A stretch of 53,769 nt of DNA from the NCBI RefSeq assembly GCF_000421345.1, contig NZ_ATWV01000017.1, positions 1 to 53,769 on the forward strand, written 5' to 3'. Position numbers and translations under genes: made by a program. This stretch comes from Treponema bryantii NK4A124. Its GTDB lineage: Bacteria; Spirochaetota; Spirochaetia; Treponematales; Treponemataceae. Below, piece after piece: positions 25,164-34,825 of this stretch (positions are counted from its first letter, which is position 1; each line of letters begins with the position of its first letter). The notes under the pieces are model-generated. The model had not been told where the DNA came from. It did not search any database and was given only the letters and a program-made list of their open reading frames with translations.

Positions 25164-27473
25164 ATGGCAAGTAAAAGTACAAAATCAAAAAAAGCCCGCT
25201 CACCTTTCAAGGGCAAAATCAAATTCAATTCTAAAAAGTTCTTTTTCTTTTTCTGCAGAATAGTTCCGGCCGCCGTTATGGTTACGCTTTTCCTTTTACC
25301 AATGGGAATGCAAAGCATAAGTCTTGGAGATGCCGAAAGCACAGCAAGCCTTATTTACCCTTATCTGCTGCCCTTTACCCAGGCCCAGGCCATTCAGGAA
25401 TCGCTGCTTCATTTTGTTTACTTTTTGATTTACTTTCTGCCTTTTACAGCTCTTTTCCTTTTAATTTCTCTTTTTATAAAAGGAAAGGTAAACGTTCTTC
25501 TTTATGTAATAACTTATCTTAGTTTCACCGTTTATCTCTTCTGTTCAGTTACCAGTCTTGTGATTTTTGCAAACTGCTGGAGATGGTTTCTGCATTTACC
25601 GATTCCTGTTTATGCAGCCTTTGGCTTTGCCTTTATTTCACATGCTTTAATGTCTATTTTTGGAATTCTCTTTTTGAGGGAGATGAATCCGGAATTTGCT
25701 GAGTATAAAAAGATTCAGGCAGAATCTAAACAGAAGACAAAGATTTCTATTAAGACAAAGCTTACCATTACAATCATAAGTGTTATTGCCGTAATCATGG
25801 TCTTCTTTACAATCCTGATTTTGCGCAGTTATAAAAAAATGTTTACTGAAGCTGTAAGTGATGTAGGTCGTTCACAGGCTGAACAGACTTCTACAGTTTA
25901 TGATTCAGCTGATGGTAAATACGAAAAAATTGCCCCTTATTTTACCCAGCAGAAAGAAGCAAACTCCTATGCCGATACTCCTTTTGAACGCATTGATATC
26001 ATTACTGCAAGCCAGGCTGGTAACATTATCTTCAAAAAGGAAGGTGATAAAGTAAGCTTTGTGCCTGTAGAAGAAGGCATTGAACTTACAATTGATAGTA
26101 TTGACTGGCCCGAATATGATGTATTTTCTTACACAACAGCCACCGGTCACGTAAAAGACATACCGGACACAGAAAAGAAAATTTCTGCTGCCAGAGCTCG
26201 TGAATATTTTACAAACTTTATGAACGGAAACTATAAAAAGCAGCCTGTATTAGACGGCAACCTTTGCAAGTACATTTACCCGGTTTCTTTTACCCGCAAG
26301 GCCGGTTTTAAACTTGTAGGCTTTTCTATTGTAACTTATAAAACAGAAATCCTTATGCGTTCTTATTTCCATGTAAAGATTTTTGTTTACACTATGGTTG
26401 TAATGTTTCTTTACATCTCGATTATTTTTTCTCTTTTAATTGCAGACTTTATCACTAATCCTCTTTTGTATCTTAAGACTAACGTTCGTAAGTCTGCTAA
26501 TACACTCGAAGAGATTCTTGATGGTAATTCTAAGATTACTGCAGAGCAGCTCACCTTTATTGATTCCATCAAAACCCGTGATGAAACAAAAGACCTTTCA
26601 AAAGAAATTAAAAACATGGTCGGTATTATCCGCGGAATTATTCCATATATTTCTTTTTCAACCCTGCAGGCTGCCGACAAGGATACGAAAAAAGCTACAA
26701 CTTCGCGAGAGCTATGCTTTTTGTTTACAGATATCCGCGGCTTCACTACCCTTTGCGAAGGAAAGAAACCTCAGGATGTTGTTGAAATTTTAAATCACTA
26801 TCTTGATATTGAAACTGAAATCATTCTTAATAACGGCGGAGATATAGACAAGTTTGTAGGTGACGAGATGATGGCCTTTTTTGCGGGTCCGAAAAAAGAA
26901 TACAATGCCTGCAAGGCTGCAATGGAAATCAGGGCCGCCATGCGCTTTCAGCAGGAGCAGGCTCTGGCCGATGGTTCAGACTACATTTCAATGGGAATTG
27001 GAATTAATACCGGCCGAGTTGTTTTTGGTTCAGTTGGAGCCCGAAGCCGCATGGACTTTACCTCTATCGGTGACACTGTAAACCTTGCAGCAAGGTTAGA
27101 GGGCGCTAACAAGGCATACGGTTCAAAAGCAATCATTACAGAGGCTGTTTTTGAAAAGCTCAAGGATTCTTTTGTCTGCCGTGAACTCGACTTTATCAAG
27201 GTCAAAGGAAAGAACGAGCCGGTTCGTATTTATGAGATTTTACAGACTAAGGCTGCTGCTGTAGATAAGCTTTTTGAAATTAAAGATTTATTTGAAAAAG
27301 GCCTTGCCGCCTACCGTAAACAAAGCTGGGATAAGGCAGAAGAAATGTTCCAGCTTTGTAACGAAAAATATCAGGACATGCCGTCTGTAGTATTCCTTGA
27401 CCGCATCTCTCACTTTAAAACAAACCCACCTCCGAAGAAGTGGGATGGTGTGTTTGAAATGAAGGTCAAATAA
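25164..27473 (+). CDS. Membrane class III adenylate cyclase
   Basis: 769 residues. A basic N-terminus, about five membrane helices (28-195), another helix near 205-225, a periplasmic sensor domain (about 235-405), a further membrane helix (about 410-432), a HAMP-like linker and a class III cyclase domain (about 510-690). Both metal Asp residues are present (FTDIRGFT and GDEMMAFF). Adenine specificity is suggested by the Lys in DKFVGDE and the Asp in MDFTSIGD, and transition-state residues by NLAARLE. A C-terminal TPR-like tail follows. It should make cAMP in response to an extracytoplasmic signal. Confidence 0.92.
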   Translation: MASKSTKSKKARSPFKGKIKFNSKKFFFFFCRIVPAAVMVTLFLLPMGMQSISLGDAESTASLIYPYLLPFTQAQAIQESLLHFVYFLIYFLPFTALFLLISLFIKGKVNVLLYVITYLSFTVYLFCSVTSLVIFANCWRWFLHLPIPVYAAFGFAFISHALMSIFGILFLREMNPEFAEYKKIQAESKQKTKISIKTKLTITIISVIAVIMVFFTILILRSYKKMFTEAVSDVGRSQAEQTSTVYDSADGKYEKIAPYFTQQKEANSYADTPFERIDIITASQAGNIIFKKEGDKVSFVPVEEGIELTIDSIDWPEYDVFSYTTATGHVKDIPDTEKKISAARAREYFTNFMNGNYKKQPVLDGNLCKYIYPVSFTRKAGFKLVGFSIVTYKTEILMRSYFHVKIFVYTMVVMFLYISIIFSLLIADFITNPLLYLKTNVRKSANTLEEILDGNSKITAEQLTFIDSIKTRDETKDLSKEIKNMVGIIRGIIPYISFSTLQAADKDTKKATTSRELCFLFTDIRGFTTLCEGKKPQDVVEILNHYLDIETEIILNNGGDIDKFVGDEMMAFFAGPKKEYNACKAAMEIRAAMRFQQEQALADGSDYISMGIGINTGRVVFGSVGARSRMDFTSIGDTVNLAARLEGANKAYGSKAIITEAVFEKLKDSFVCRELDFIKVKGKNEPVRIYEILQTKAAAVDKLFEIKDLFEKGLAAYRKQSWDKAEEMFQLCNEKYQDMPSVVFLDRISHFKTNPPPKKWDGVFEMKVK

Positions 27474-27573
27474 GCCTATAATCGAAGAACCGTTAAAAAC
27501 AAAGCGCGACAGCGGTTTGTTTAGGTTCATCGAAAGAATGGCTCAGAGGCAAGCTGTGCTTGCCGACTCAACC

Positions 27574-27608
27574 GGTGGTTTCGATATGGCTTCGCCTACT
27601 CAACCACC
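27574..27608. repeat. Palindromic element A between convergent genes
   Basis: ACCGGTGGTTTCGATATGGC with a short TTCG-containing centre, closing CTCAACCACCGGT; outer arms reach 27571-27611. A diverged relative may lie just before it (about 27513-27572), starting GGTTCATCGA and ending GACTCAACC. Sits between the cyclase and gatA stop codons. Confidence 0.85.
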
Positions 27609-27619
27609 GGTTGCTGTTA

Positions 27620-29125
27620 TTATTTCACAGGAATACCAATTTCCGGATGATCACATTCCCAGTTCTGTGCCAGCTGAAGAATCTTCTTCTCGCTGAACAT
27701 GGCACCTGCAAACTGCATGCCGATTGGCATATTGTCTGCACTTGTACGTCCGGCCGGAACGTTGATAGAAGGAATGCGGGCAAGGTTTACAAAGGTTGTA
27801 TAAAGGTCTGAAAGGTACATCTCAAGAGGATTATCAACTTTTGAACCAAGCTTAAATGCAGCAGTAGGACAGGTTGGACAGAGAATGATGTCGTACTTTT
27901 CAAATACAGCTGCAACCTCGCGCTGAATGCGGGCACGAACTGTCATACCCTTTTTATAAGTATCTCCTGAGAACTGCTCAGAAAGAACATAGTTTCCAAT
28001 TACGATACGGCGCTTTACTTCAGGTCCAAAGCCTTCTGAACGAGTATCAACATAAAGCTCATCATAGCCCTGACCATTGTCTACACGGCGGCCATAGCGG
28101 ATACCGTCAAAACGGCTGAGGTTGCTGGCTGCTTCAGAAAGAGCGATTACATAGTAAGCGGCAATAGAAGCGTCGAGAATTGGAAGGTCAACTTCTTCTA
28201 CGCTTGCACCTTTATCTGTAAACCACTTGCGGGTTTCTTCAAAGCATTTTACAACATCAGGGTCAGCACCTTCTGTCTTAAGGAACTGCTTTGGAATTGC
28301 AATCTTGAGAGCCTTGAATTCTGCGTCGCTGAGGGCTTCGAGTTTATTCAAAGATTTTCCTTCCGGTAAATCAGCTGATGTATCATCATAAAAATCAACT
28401 CCACACATAAGGCTGAGTGGTTCAGCAATATCGGCAGGAGTGTGGCCAAGAATACCAACCTGATCCAGAGATGAACCGTAGGCAACGATACCCCAGCGGC
28501 TGAGTACACCGTAAGTTGTCTTAAGACCGTAGATTCCACAGTAGCTGGCTGGCAGACGAACTGAACCACCAGTTTCTGTACCAAGACCAAAAAGAGCCTG
28601 GTTTGCAGCAACAGCGGCAGCAGAACCTCCCGAAGAACCACCAGATACAAACTCGCGGTTAATTGGGTTACGGGTTGGACCGTAGCATGAGTATTCTGTA
28701 GAAGAACCCATGGCAAACTCATCCTGATTACAACGGCCAAGAGGAATTGCACCAGCCTTTTCCAAACGGTCAATTACAGTTGCGTTGTATGGAGCTACAT
28801 AGCCTTCCAGGATTTTTGAAGCACAGGTAAGGCGGTGGCCTTTTGAGTTCATGTTATCTTTTAATGCAAAAGGAATTCCAAGGAGTGGCTTTTCTGCAAA
28901 AAGCTTGTCCAGGGCATCGGCGCCGGTAGAGCGGGCAGCGGCGATTTCCTTGTCAGCAGCGGCGGCTACATCTGCAGCATCGTCGAACATTTCGATAAAT
29001 GCGTTAAGCGGAATTGGTGCTGATTTATCTTTGTTGAAAGTATCAATTGCGTCACGAACGAGTTTTTCGCTGGTAGTTTCGCCTTTTTTGAGAGCGTCGC
29101 GTGTTTCTTTAATTGTGTAATACAT
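27620..29125 (-). CDS. gatA: Asp-tRNA(Asn)/Glu-tRNA(Gln) amidotransferase subunit A
   Basis: Releases ammonia from Gln or Asn for the transamidation of mischarged Glu-tRNA(Gln) or Asp-tRNA(Asn). 501 residues, slightly longer than usual. The amidase catalytic triad is complete: Lys89 in GIPFALKDN, and the cis-Ser and nucleophile Ser in SGGSSGGSAAA (161-171). The signature glycine-rich loop GLGTETGGSVRLPASYCG follows. The gene begins 1 bp after gatC, forming a gatCA operon. gatB is not in the window, as in many bacteria where it is separate. Confidence 0.96.
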   Translation of the reverse strand: MYYTIKETRDALKKGETTSEKLVRDAIDTFNKDKSAPIPLNAFIEMFDDAADVAAAADKEIAAARSTGADALDKLFAEKPLLGIPFALKDNMNSKGHRLTCASKILEGYVAPYNATVIDRLEKAGAIPLGRCNQDEFAMGSSTEYSCYGPTRNPINREFVSGGSSGGSAAAVAANQALFGLGTETGGSVRLPASYCGIYGLKTTYGVLSRWGIVAYGSSLDQVGILGHTPADIAEPLSLMCGVDFYDDTSADLPEGKSLNKLEALSDAEFKALKIAIPKQFLKTEGADPDVVKCFEETRKWFTDKGASVEEVDLPILDASIAAYYVIALSEAASNLSRFDGIRYGRRVDNGQGYDELYVDTRSEGFGPEVKRRIVIGNYVLSEQFSGDTYKKGMTVRARIQREVAAVFEKYDIILCPTCPTAAFKLGSKVDNPLEMYLSDLYTTFVNLARIPSINVPAGRTSADNMPIGMQFAGAMFSEKKILQLAQNWECDHPEIGIPVK

Positions 29126-29126
29126 A

Positions 29127-29438
29127 TTAAGCGCCCTCCCCGAGTACCTTAGGAACCTGGAAATAGCCGTCCATAAAGTTTTCTGAAACCTTCTTTACGT
29201 CGCTGATTTCAAGTCCTTCTACGACAGTGTCACCGCGAAGCTTGTCTGCTTCTGTGCGAGGATAAGCGTCATAAGGATTTTCGCTGTCATCATATTTAGA
29301 GAGAATATCAAAATATCCTACGATATCATCAACCTGTTTTTTCAAAGTCTCCATGTCAGTACTTTCCGGAGACAAACGAGACAAATAAAGTAAGTTTGTA
29401 AGTGTCTCTTCATCAATTTCTTTATGTTGTGTTGCCAT
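29127..29438 (-). CDS. gatC: Asp-tRNA(Asn)/Glu-tRNA(Gln) amidotransferase subunit C
   Basis: Small stabilising subunit that wraps around the GatA-GatB interface. 103 residues. Family pattern: LTNLLYLSRLSPE, LKKQVDDIVGYFDIL, then the Pro/Asp-rich region NPYDAYPRTEADKLRGDTV and FQVPKVLG at the end. First gene of the gatCA operon. There is no Shine-Dalgarno; a good promoter places its -10 box 7 bp before the ATG, so the message is probably leaderless. The neighbour on the other side, a YgjV-like gene, is divergent, only 55 bp away. Confidence 0.95.
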   Translation of the reverse strand: MATQHKEIDEETLTNLLYLSRLSPESTDMETLKKQVDDIVGYFDILSKYDDSENPYDAYPRTEADKLRGDTVVEGLEISDVKKVSENFMDGYFQVPKVLGEGA

Positions 29439-29445
29439 GGGGAAT

Positions 29446-29474
29446 ATTATAGTAAAAATTGTGCTTTTAGTGAA
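29446..29474 (-). promoter_or_regulatory. gatCA promoter, leaderless type
   Basis: Minus strand: TTCACT (29474-29469), 17-bp spacer, TATAAT (29451-29446), then 7 bp to the gatC ATG. It overlaps the divergent TATATT (29477-29482) of the YgjV-like gene, so the two promoters may compete. Confidence 0.6.
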
Positions 29475-29493
29475 TATATATTAAAATTGATGT

Positions 29494-30105
29494 ATGAGTA
29501 TTAACCTTATTTTAGAACTTATCGGTTATCTTGGCTCGGCGCTGGTTATTGTTTCTATGCTTATGACTTCGGTTGTAAAGCTGAGAATTATAAACACAAT
29601 AGGCAGTGTGATTTTCTGCGCTTATGCACTTGCAATTCATTCTTACCCTACAGCCGCCATGCAGGTTTGTCTGATTATCATAAACATAATAAATCTTTAC
29701 AAGCTCAATAATACCAAGAAGCAGTATTCGGCAGTAAACGTTTCTTCTACAGATGGATTTCTCTATTACTTTCTCTGTGCAAATGAAAGGGACATCAAAA
29801 AGTTTTTTCCGGATTTTTCCACTACAGAAAAGGACGACACAATCTTTATGATTACCTGCGGCCAGGCACCTGCCGGAGTTTTTATTGCAAAAGACAAGGG
29901 CGATGGCAGCTTTACTGTAAAACTTGATTACACCACTCCAGCCTACCGTGACTGTTCAGCCGGTAAATTTATTTACAATCATTTGAAACTGATTGGAGTA
30001 AGAAAAGTTTATGCAGAAACAAATAACCCTGCCCATCAGAAATACCTGCAAAAATTAGGCTTTTCGACAGACAGGGATTCAAATAATTTCGTAAAAATAT
30101 TATAG
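29494..30105 (+). CDS. YgjV-like membrane protein fused to a GNAT-like domain
   Basis: 203 residues. The N-terminal 75 residues form three short hydrophobic helices with the YgjV-type pattern (LIGYLGSALVIVSMLMTSVVKLRIINTIG), a family of small inner-membrane proteins. From about residue 85 the sequence looks like an acyltransferase: acidic and beta-rich stretch, then KLIGVRKVYAETNNPAHQKYLQKLGFS, whose NPAHQKYLQKLGF matches the end of GNAT domains. The fusion suggests a membrane-tethered acetyltransferase; substrate unknown. TATATT lies 11 bp before the ATG, with no Shine-Dalgarno. It is convergent with the chemotaxis receptor gene. Confidence 0.75.
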   Translation: MSINLILELIGYLGSALVIVSMLMTSVVKLRIINTIGSVIFCAYALAIHSYPTAAMQVCLIIINIINLYKLNNTKKQYSAVNVSSTDGFLYYFLCANERDIKKFFPDFSTTEKDDTIFMITCGQAPAGVFIAKDKGDGSFTVKLDYTTPAYRDCSAGKFIYNHLKLIGVRKVYAETNNPAHQKYLQKLGFSTDRDSNNFVKIL

Positions 30106-30120
30106 ATGCTGAACTAGAGA

Positions 30121-32196
30121 CTATACTGTGAACTGATCTATCTGTTCTCCCATATCCGTAATAGAATCCTTCATTTTCTCAGAAATAGAAGAAAGCTGCT
30201 TTCCACTTTCATTGATTTTTTCTGCACCAAGAGACATTTCTTCCATACTTTCTTTCATAGTATTAGATGAATCCTGTAGACTGGCAATGTTGTTGAAAAT
30301 CAGTTTATTTCCTTCAATCATTTCCTGAGCAGAAGTAGAAACTTCAGAAGTACTCATGTTCATTACACGAAGAGTTTCAATAACCTGTTTTGAACCTTCA
30401 TTCTGCTCAGACATGGCAATCTTAATTTCATTTACAAGCTGATTTGTATTATCGATTTCGTGAGATACCATAGAGAAGGCACGGCTAGATTCCTGAGAAC
30501 CTTCAACAACTTCAAGAATAGAAGACTGAATACTATTCAACTGATCACCGATTGTCTTAGACTGTTCTGTAGAAGTTTCAGAAAGCTTACGGATTTCATC
30601 TGCAACGACAGCAAAGCCCTTACCTGCTTCACCCGCATGAGCCGCCTCAATAGCAGCGTTCATAGCAAGAAGGTTTGTCTGCTCGGCGATATTTGCAATT
30701 GCCTGGTTAGCTTCCTGAAGCATCTTTGACTTATCTTCAATCTGGTAAATCTTTTCATTTACTGCAGCCTGCTTAGCCTGACCTGACTGTGCCTGTTTTT
30801 CAAGCTGAGAGAATGATTCTGCCATCTTATCTACAGATGTATTTACAGACTGAATGTTTCCAATCATCTGTTCAACAGCAGAGGAAGCTTCAGAAACTCC
30901 ATCAGCCTGCTGGCGGATCATTCTTTCAAGCGAGTCGATATTTGCAGAAATCTCATTTACGGCTCCTGCAGTTTCCTGAACATTTTCCGACTGCTGATTA
31001 ATCTGTGCATGAACAGAATCAATATTAGAAATAATTTGTGTAATAGCGCTTGCTGTATTCTGCATACTGCCAGTCATATCAAGACCAACTGCATCCAGCT
31101 CCTTTTCCGAAACCTTAAGCTTTTCAATAATTCCCTGCAGTTTTTCGATAAAGAGGTTTTCATTTTCAACCAGGGTTCCAAATACCTTAAAGATAGAACG
31201 TCGGCTCAAGGTCACGCGTTTTGTAAGGTCGGCATTACCTGAACTTAAATCGTAAACAGCATCACTCAAAATTGTAAGCTGATTAACCATGTTCACAAGC
31301 TGGATAGAAAGGAAGACAATGATAATAACAGTAATGATTCCCGCAATAAGAGCTGTACGTCCGTTTAGAATAAAATCAGCAAAGGTATAATCTCTCTGCA
31401 TTGCAAGATGCCAGCCTACAAGAGGAATTGAGGCAAAAACAAAATCAGACGCAGTCTTGCTTTCAAAAGAAATATCCTTTGTCAAATAATCAAGCTCTGC
31501 AACCTGAGGCATTTTTTCGAGAATCGGTAGTTTCTTTTCAATTATAGAATCATCCAGAGCACCGGTGATTTCCTGAGCATCATTATAAAGGTACATTGTA
31601 ATTAATGGATCAAGTCCCTTGTACATTTCCTGAATCATATCTGTAAGGGGAATTCCGGTTCCTAGAATACCAATAGGCTTACCTGCATCATCACGGACAA
31701 CAGCATTTACCCAGAGGTTTGTCTGCTTGAGCGTAGGGTTATAGTTGATATTAAAGTTGTAAACCTGTGTCTCCAGCAAAGTCATATTGTACCAGTATTC
31801 ATCCGGATTAGAAGGATTAACTACATAACTGGCCTGCATATCACTCCAGAACATTTTGTCTGCATCTGAAACCCAGAAAATTGACTTTGATTTAAATGAA
31901 TCTTTGAAAGGTAAAAAATCCTTAAATGCCGCCTGTCGAAGCTCTTCATTTTCCGGATGAAGCATATACTCTTTAATTGCCGGCATCTTTACCATTTGAA
32001 GGGCAAGTGTAAGCTGCTCGTTCATGGAGGTTTCAAAGCTTGCTCGCTTTACGCGGGCTGTCATCTCCATATCTGCAAAAGCATTTGTTCTGGCATGATT
32101 TCTGGCAACTGTTCTGACAAGAGTAAATAAACCGATTGCTGCAATAACCTCAATTGTAAAAACAATTATCGTAATTTTCTTAAGCTTAGCATTCAT
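30121..32196 (-). CDS. Methyl-accepting chemotaxis protein with Cache sensor
   Basis: 691 residues. Membrane helix 1 (about 9-30), a periplasmic dCache-type sensor (about 40-275; YWYNMTLLETQVYNFNINYN and LGTGIPLTDMIQEM), membrane helix 2 (about 282-305), HAMP, then the coiled-coil signalling domain. The hairpin tip has the highly conserved NLLAMNAAIEAAHAGEAGKGFAVVADEIRKL. It binds a small molecule outside and controls CheA. AGGGAG lies 7-8 nt before the ATG, a normal ribosome site, unlike several neighbours. No che genes are adjacent; ligand unknown. Confidence 0.95.
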   Translation of the reverse strand: MNAKLKKITIIVFTIEVIAAIGLFTLVRTVARNHARTNAFADMEMTARVKRASFETSMNEQLTLALQMVKMPAIKEYMLHPENEELRQAAFKDFLPFKDSFKSKSIFWVSDADKMFWSDMQASYVVNPSNPDEYWYNMTLLETQVYNFNINYNPTLKQTNLWVNAVVRDDAGKPIGILGTGIPLTDMIQEMYKGLDPLITMYLYNDAQEITGALDDSIIEKKLPILEKMPQVAELDYLTKDISFESKTASDFVFASIPLVGWHLAMQRDYTFADFILNGRTALIAGIITVIIIVFLSIQLVNMVNQLTILSDAVYDLSSGNADLTKRVTLSRRSIFKVFGTLVENENLFIEKLQGIIEKLKVSEKELDAVGLDMTGSMQNTASAITQIISNIDSVHAQINQQSENVQETAGAVNEISANIDSLERMIRQQADGVSEASSAVEQMIGNIQSVNTSVDKMAESFSQLEKQAQSGQAKQAAVNEKIYQIEDKSKMLQEANQAIANIAEQTNLLAMNAAIEAAHAGEAGKGFAVVADEIRKLSETSTEQSKTIGDQLNSIQSSILEVVEGSQESSRAFSMVSHEIDNTNQLVNEIKIAMSEQNEGSKQVIETLRVMNMSTSEVSTSAQEMIEGNKLIFNNIASLQDSSNTMKESMEEMSLGAEKINESGKQLSSISEKMKDSITDMGEQIDQFTV

Positions 32197-32414
32197 ACTA
32201 AAACTCCCTGTAGTATTTTAAACTTCATATTAATTTTATTACTGTATATAGAAATTCGCAAACCTTTTGATTTTTATAACAAATCTTTAAAAACAAAAAG
32301 GAATATAAAGTGTAGATAAAAACTGTCAGCGAATAATGAAAATATTTCTTATAAGAAAGTCTCTGTATTTACCTGATTTTTATTATTACATTATAATAGA
32401 ACAAAGAGGACAAT

Positions 32415-34106
32415 ATGACAGATTCTAAAAGTTTTTCGGTAGCAGCAATTTTTTCTGACCACATGGTTTTACAGAGAAATAAATATACAGCAGTTTTTGG
32501 GGATGCTTCGGACGGGGCGATTATAAGTGCTGAGCTTTTTAATGCAAAGGGGGAGCTTCTTTGTAAAAACAGCTCTGTCGCAGAAGGGGACAGATGGCTT
32601 CTAAAGCTTGAACCTCAGCCTGCTCAGACCGGCTGTAAGCTTGTTGTAAGCTATGGCGATTGTGAAATCAAAACTTTTACTGACATTGCCTTTGGCGAAG
32701 TGTGGCTGGCAGGCGGTCAGAGCAATATGGAATTTGAATTACAGAACTGCACAGAAGGCCCGGCTGAATTAGCTGATGATGCTGCGGGCAAAAACGTGCG
32801 CTTCTATTATACAAATAAAATTGGCTGGAAGGACCAGCACTTTTATGAGGCAGAAAAGCAGACTGCCTGGCAGACCTGGGAAAGTCCTTCGCGGGGAGCC
32901 TGGTCTGCAGTTGGTTATTTTTTTGCGAAAAAGCTTGCGTCTGATTTAGATTGCGTAGTCGGGGTAATCGGATGTAACTGGGGAGGAACTTCTGCCTCTG
33001 CCTGGATGCGTCGTGAGTATCTTGAAGCAGACCAAGACCTTAATACCTATCTTACAGAATATGAAGAAGCAACCCGTGGTAAATCTATTGAGCAGCAGTG
33101 TAAAGAATTTGATGATTACGAAATTGAAAACAATAAATGGCAGGAAAAGTTTGCTAAACTTTGGGAAAAGCAGCCGGGAGTTACCTGGGAGGAAGCAGAA
33201 AAAGTTTTAGGCAAAAATCCATGGCCGGGTCCAAAGTCTTGTAAAAACCCTTACCGCCCCTGCGGACTATATGACTGTATGATTTCGCGGATTTTACCTT
33301 ACACACTGAAGGGTGTTTTGTGGTATCAGGGAGAAAGTGATGACCACAAACCGAGCTCTTACTACAAACTCTTCCGCGCGTTGGTAGATAACTGGCGCAG
33401 TGACTGGGGAGATAACTTACTACCGTTCGTTTGTGTACAGCTACCTGTTCACCGATACGAGGCAGATCCTGATTTTAAACACTGGTGCATAGTACGCGAA
33501 GAGCAGGCAAAGGCTTCAGCCAGAATCAATAATGTATGGCTTACAAGTGCCTTTGACTTGGGCCAGTACAGCGACATTCATCCGCGTGCAAAAAAGGTTC
33601 TCGCTGAGCGCATGGAAAACCTTGCTCGTGCAAAGGTATATCAGCTGATTCCTTCTGTAGATGCCTGTGAACCTGAGTTTGAAAGCTGTATGACTCTTTA
33701 TGATGAAAGTGGCTTCGGCCGTATTCTTATGACTTTCGCAAATGCTCCTCTTGGTTTTGAAGTTCGCTCAGATGAAGTTAGGTTTGAAGAATATAAAAAA
33801 ATGGAAGAGCTTCAGGGCAACACTGTGAGCGAAGACTTCACTGGCTTTGAAGTTTGCGGAAGTGACGGAGTATGGTACCCTGCAGAATTTGCACTTGGAG
33901 GAGCTGACGGCAAACAGAATACAATTGTAGTTTGCAGTAAAAAAGTAAGCCAGCCTCTTGCAGCCCGCTACGGCTGGTACAATTATGGACCTGTTACAAT
34001 TTACGGCAAGAACGGATTACCACTCTGTCCTTTCAGAACAAATGCGAATGAGGCTGGAAATGAAAAAACAGACCACGCAAAAATCCAGCAGATAATGACG
34101 GTATGA
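32415..34106 (+). CDS. Sialate O-acetylesterase-like SGNH esterase
   Basis: 563 residues. SGNH-hydrolase motifs of the SASA family: AGGQSNMEF (nucleophile Ser, block I), IGCNWGGTSASAWM (Gly, block II/III), WYQGESDDHK (Asn/Gln block) and DLGQYSDIHPRAKK with the catalytic Asp and His. A beta-sandwich domain flanks it. The family removes acetyl groups from sialic acids or xylan-type sugars. There is no signal peptide, so it appears cytoplasmic and would act on imported sugars. TATAAT then GAGGAC give a standard promoter and ribosome site. Translationally coupled (ATGA) to the next gene. Confidence 0.92.
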   Translation: MTDSKSFSVAAIFSDHMVLQRNKYTAVFGDASDGAIISAELFNAKGELLCKNSSVAEGDRWLLKLEPQPAQTGCKLVVSYGDCEIKTFTDIAFGEVWLAGGQSNMEFELQNCTEGPAELADDAAGKNVRFYYTNKIGWKDQHFYEAEKQTAWQTWESPSRGAWSAVGYFFAKKLASDLDCVVGVIGCNWGGTSASAWMRREYLEADQDLNTYLTEYEEATRGKSIEQQCKEFDDYEIENNKWQEKFAKLWEKQPGVTWEEAEKVLGKNPWPGPKSCKNPYRPCGLYDCMISRILPYTLKGVLWYQGESDDHKPSSYYKLFRALVDNWRSDWGDNLLPFVCVQLPVHRYEADPDFKHWCIVREEQAKASARINNVWLTSAFDLGQYSDIHPRAKKVLAERMENLARAKVYQLIPSVDACEPEFESCMTLYDESGFGRILMTFANAPLGFEVRSDEVRFEEYKKMEELQGNTVSEDFTGFEVCGSDGVWYPAEFALGGADGKQNTIVVCSKKVSQPLAARYGWYNYGPVTIYGKNGLPLCPFRTNANEAGNEKTDHAKIQQIMTV

Positions 34107-34756
34107 GGAATCTAAAGTCACGGTGGTTGAGTAGCCCGAAGGGCGTATCGAAACCATCTTTTTTATTTCTACTCTTCTCTTTTCTAATTACTCTTTCCGC
34201 TGCCGCCCAGCCGGTACCAGGCTCCTACTACGACTTTATCGACGCCACAAAAAAACTGCCGGCTGGCCACGACAAAACCTCGCTGATTATCTACCGGCCG
34301 GACAATGTCGGAGTTCTCAACGACATCCGCTGTTTTCTGCGCATCGAAGAGGAAGCCGGCAAGGACATCACCTACGACACAAGCCGCATCACAGCCACTT
34401 ACGAATGGATGAGTACCCCAGACATCATCCGTAATTACAAGCACACCTATTTTCTCAGCGGCGGCATGGCCATGCACCTCAAGCTCAAAAAGGGCCGTTA
34501 TAAGATTTCCCTCTACACCCCTGTTGACCAGCAGAACAATTTTGTTTACCCGGAGTCAGGAGAAGAAGCCAGAACAGCGCTTCAATCCGGTGTCGCAGAA
34601 TATTCGCAAAGTCAGCCCTTCCAGTGGGAATCAAATGTTTTTGAATACAACACAGAAAACCCGACAAAGGTAATCTTCGTCACTCCAACCCGCAATGACA
34701 ACGGCTTTTACAACGGCGGCTGGGTGATTGATTACCGCGACGGCAGAAAAAGTTAG
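34103..34756 (+). CDS. Exported protein of unknown function; signal peptide starts in a palindromic element
   Basis: 217 residues. The ATG overlaps the esterase stop (ATGA), fixing the start. The first 18 residues, MRNLKSRWLSSPKGVSKP, are largely encoded by element A (34122-34156) and form the basic n-region. The hydrophobic core FLFLLFSFLITLS and a cleavage site near SAAAQ follow, so the repeat has become part of a working signal peptide. The mature domain is beta-rich with YYDFIDATKKLPAG and a C-terminal GGWVIDYRDG; I do not recognise the family. Coupling to the esterase suggests a joint role in glycan use, but this is inference. Confidence 0.75.
   Translation: MRNLKSRWLSSPKGVSKPSFLFLLFSFLITLSAAAQPVPGSYYDFIDATKKLPAGHDKTSLIIYRPDNVGVLNDIRCFLRIEEEAGKDITYDTSRITATYEWMSTPDIIRNYKHTYFLSGGMAMHLKLKKGRYKISLYTPVDQQNNFVYPESGEEARTALQSGVAEYSQSQPFQWESNVFEYNTENPTKVIFVTPTRNDNGFYNGGWVIDYRDGRKS
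34122..34156 (-). repeat. Palindromic element A inside a signal-peptide coding region
   Basis: GGTGGTTGAGTAGCCCGAAG followed by GGCGTATCGAAACCA; the last arm is altered (ACCATC instead of ACCACC). It is read in the frame RWLSSPKGVSKP, which avoids the TAG that other frames meet. Confidence 0.85.
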
Positions 34757-34757
34757 C

Positions 34758-34795
34758 TGTCATTGCGAGGAGCTGACAGGCGACGAAGCAATCCA
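34758..34795. repeat. Dispersed repeat family B, diverged copy
   Basis: TGTCATTGCGAGGAGC, then a changed centre and CGAAGCAATCC. Lies just after the exported-protein stop and may end its transcript. Confidence 0.75.
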
Positions 34796-34825
34796 CATGC
34801 AGTGTTTGGCACACACTTCGTGTAC

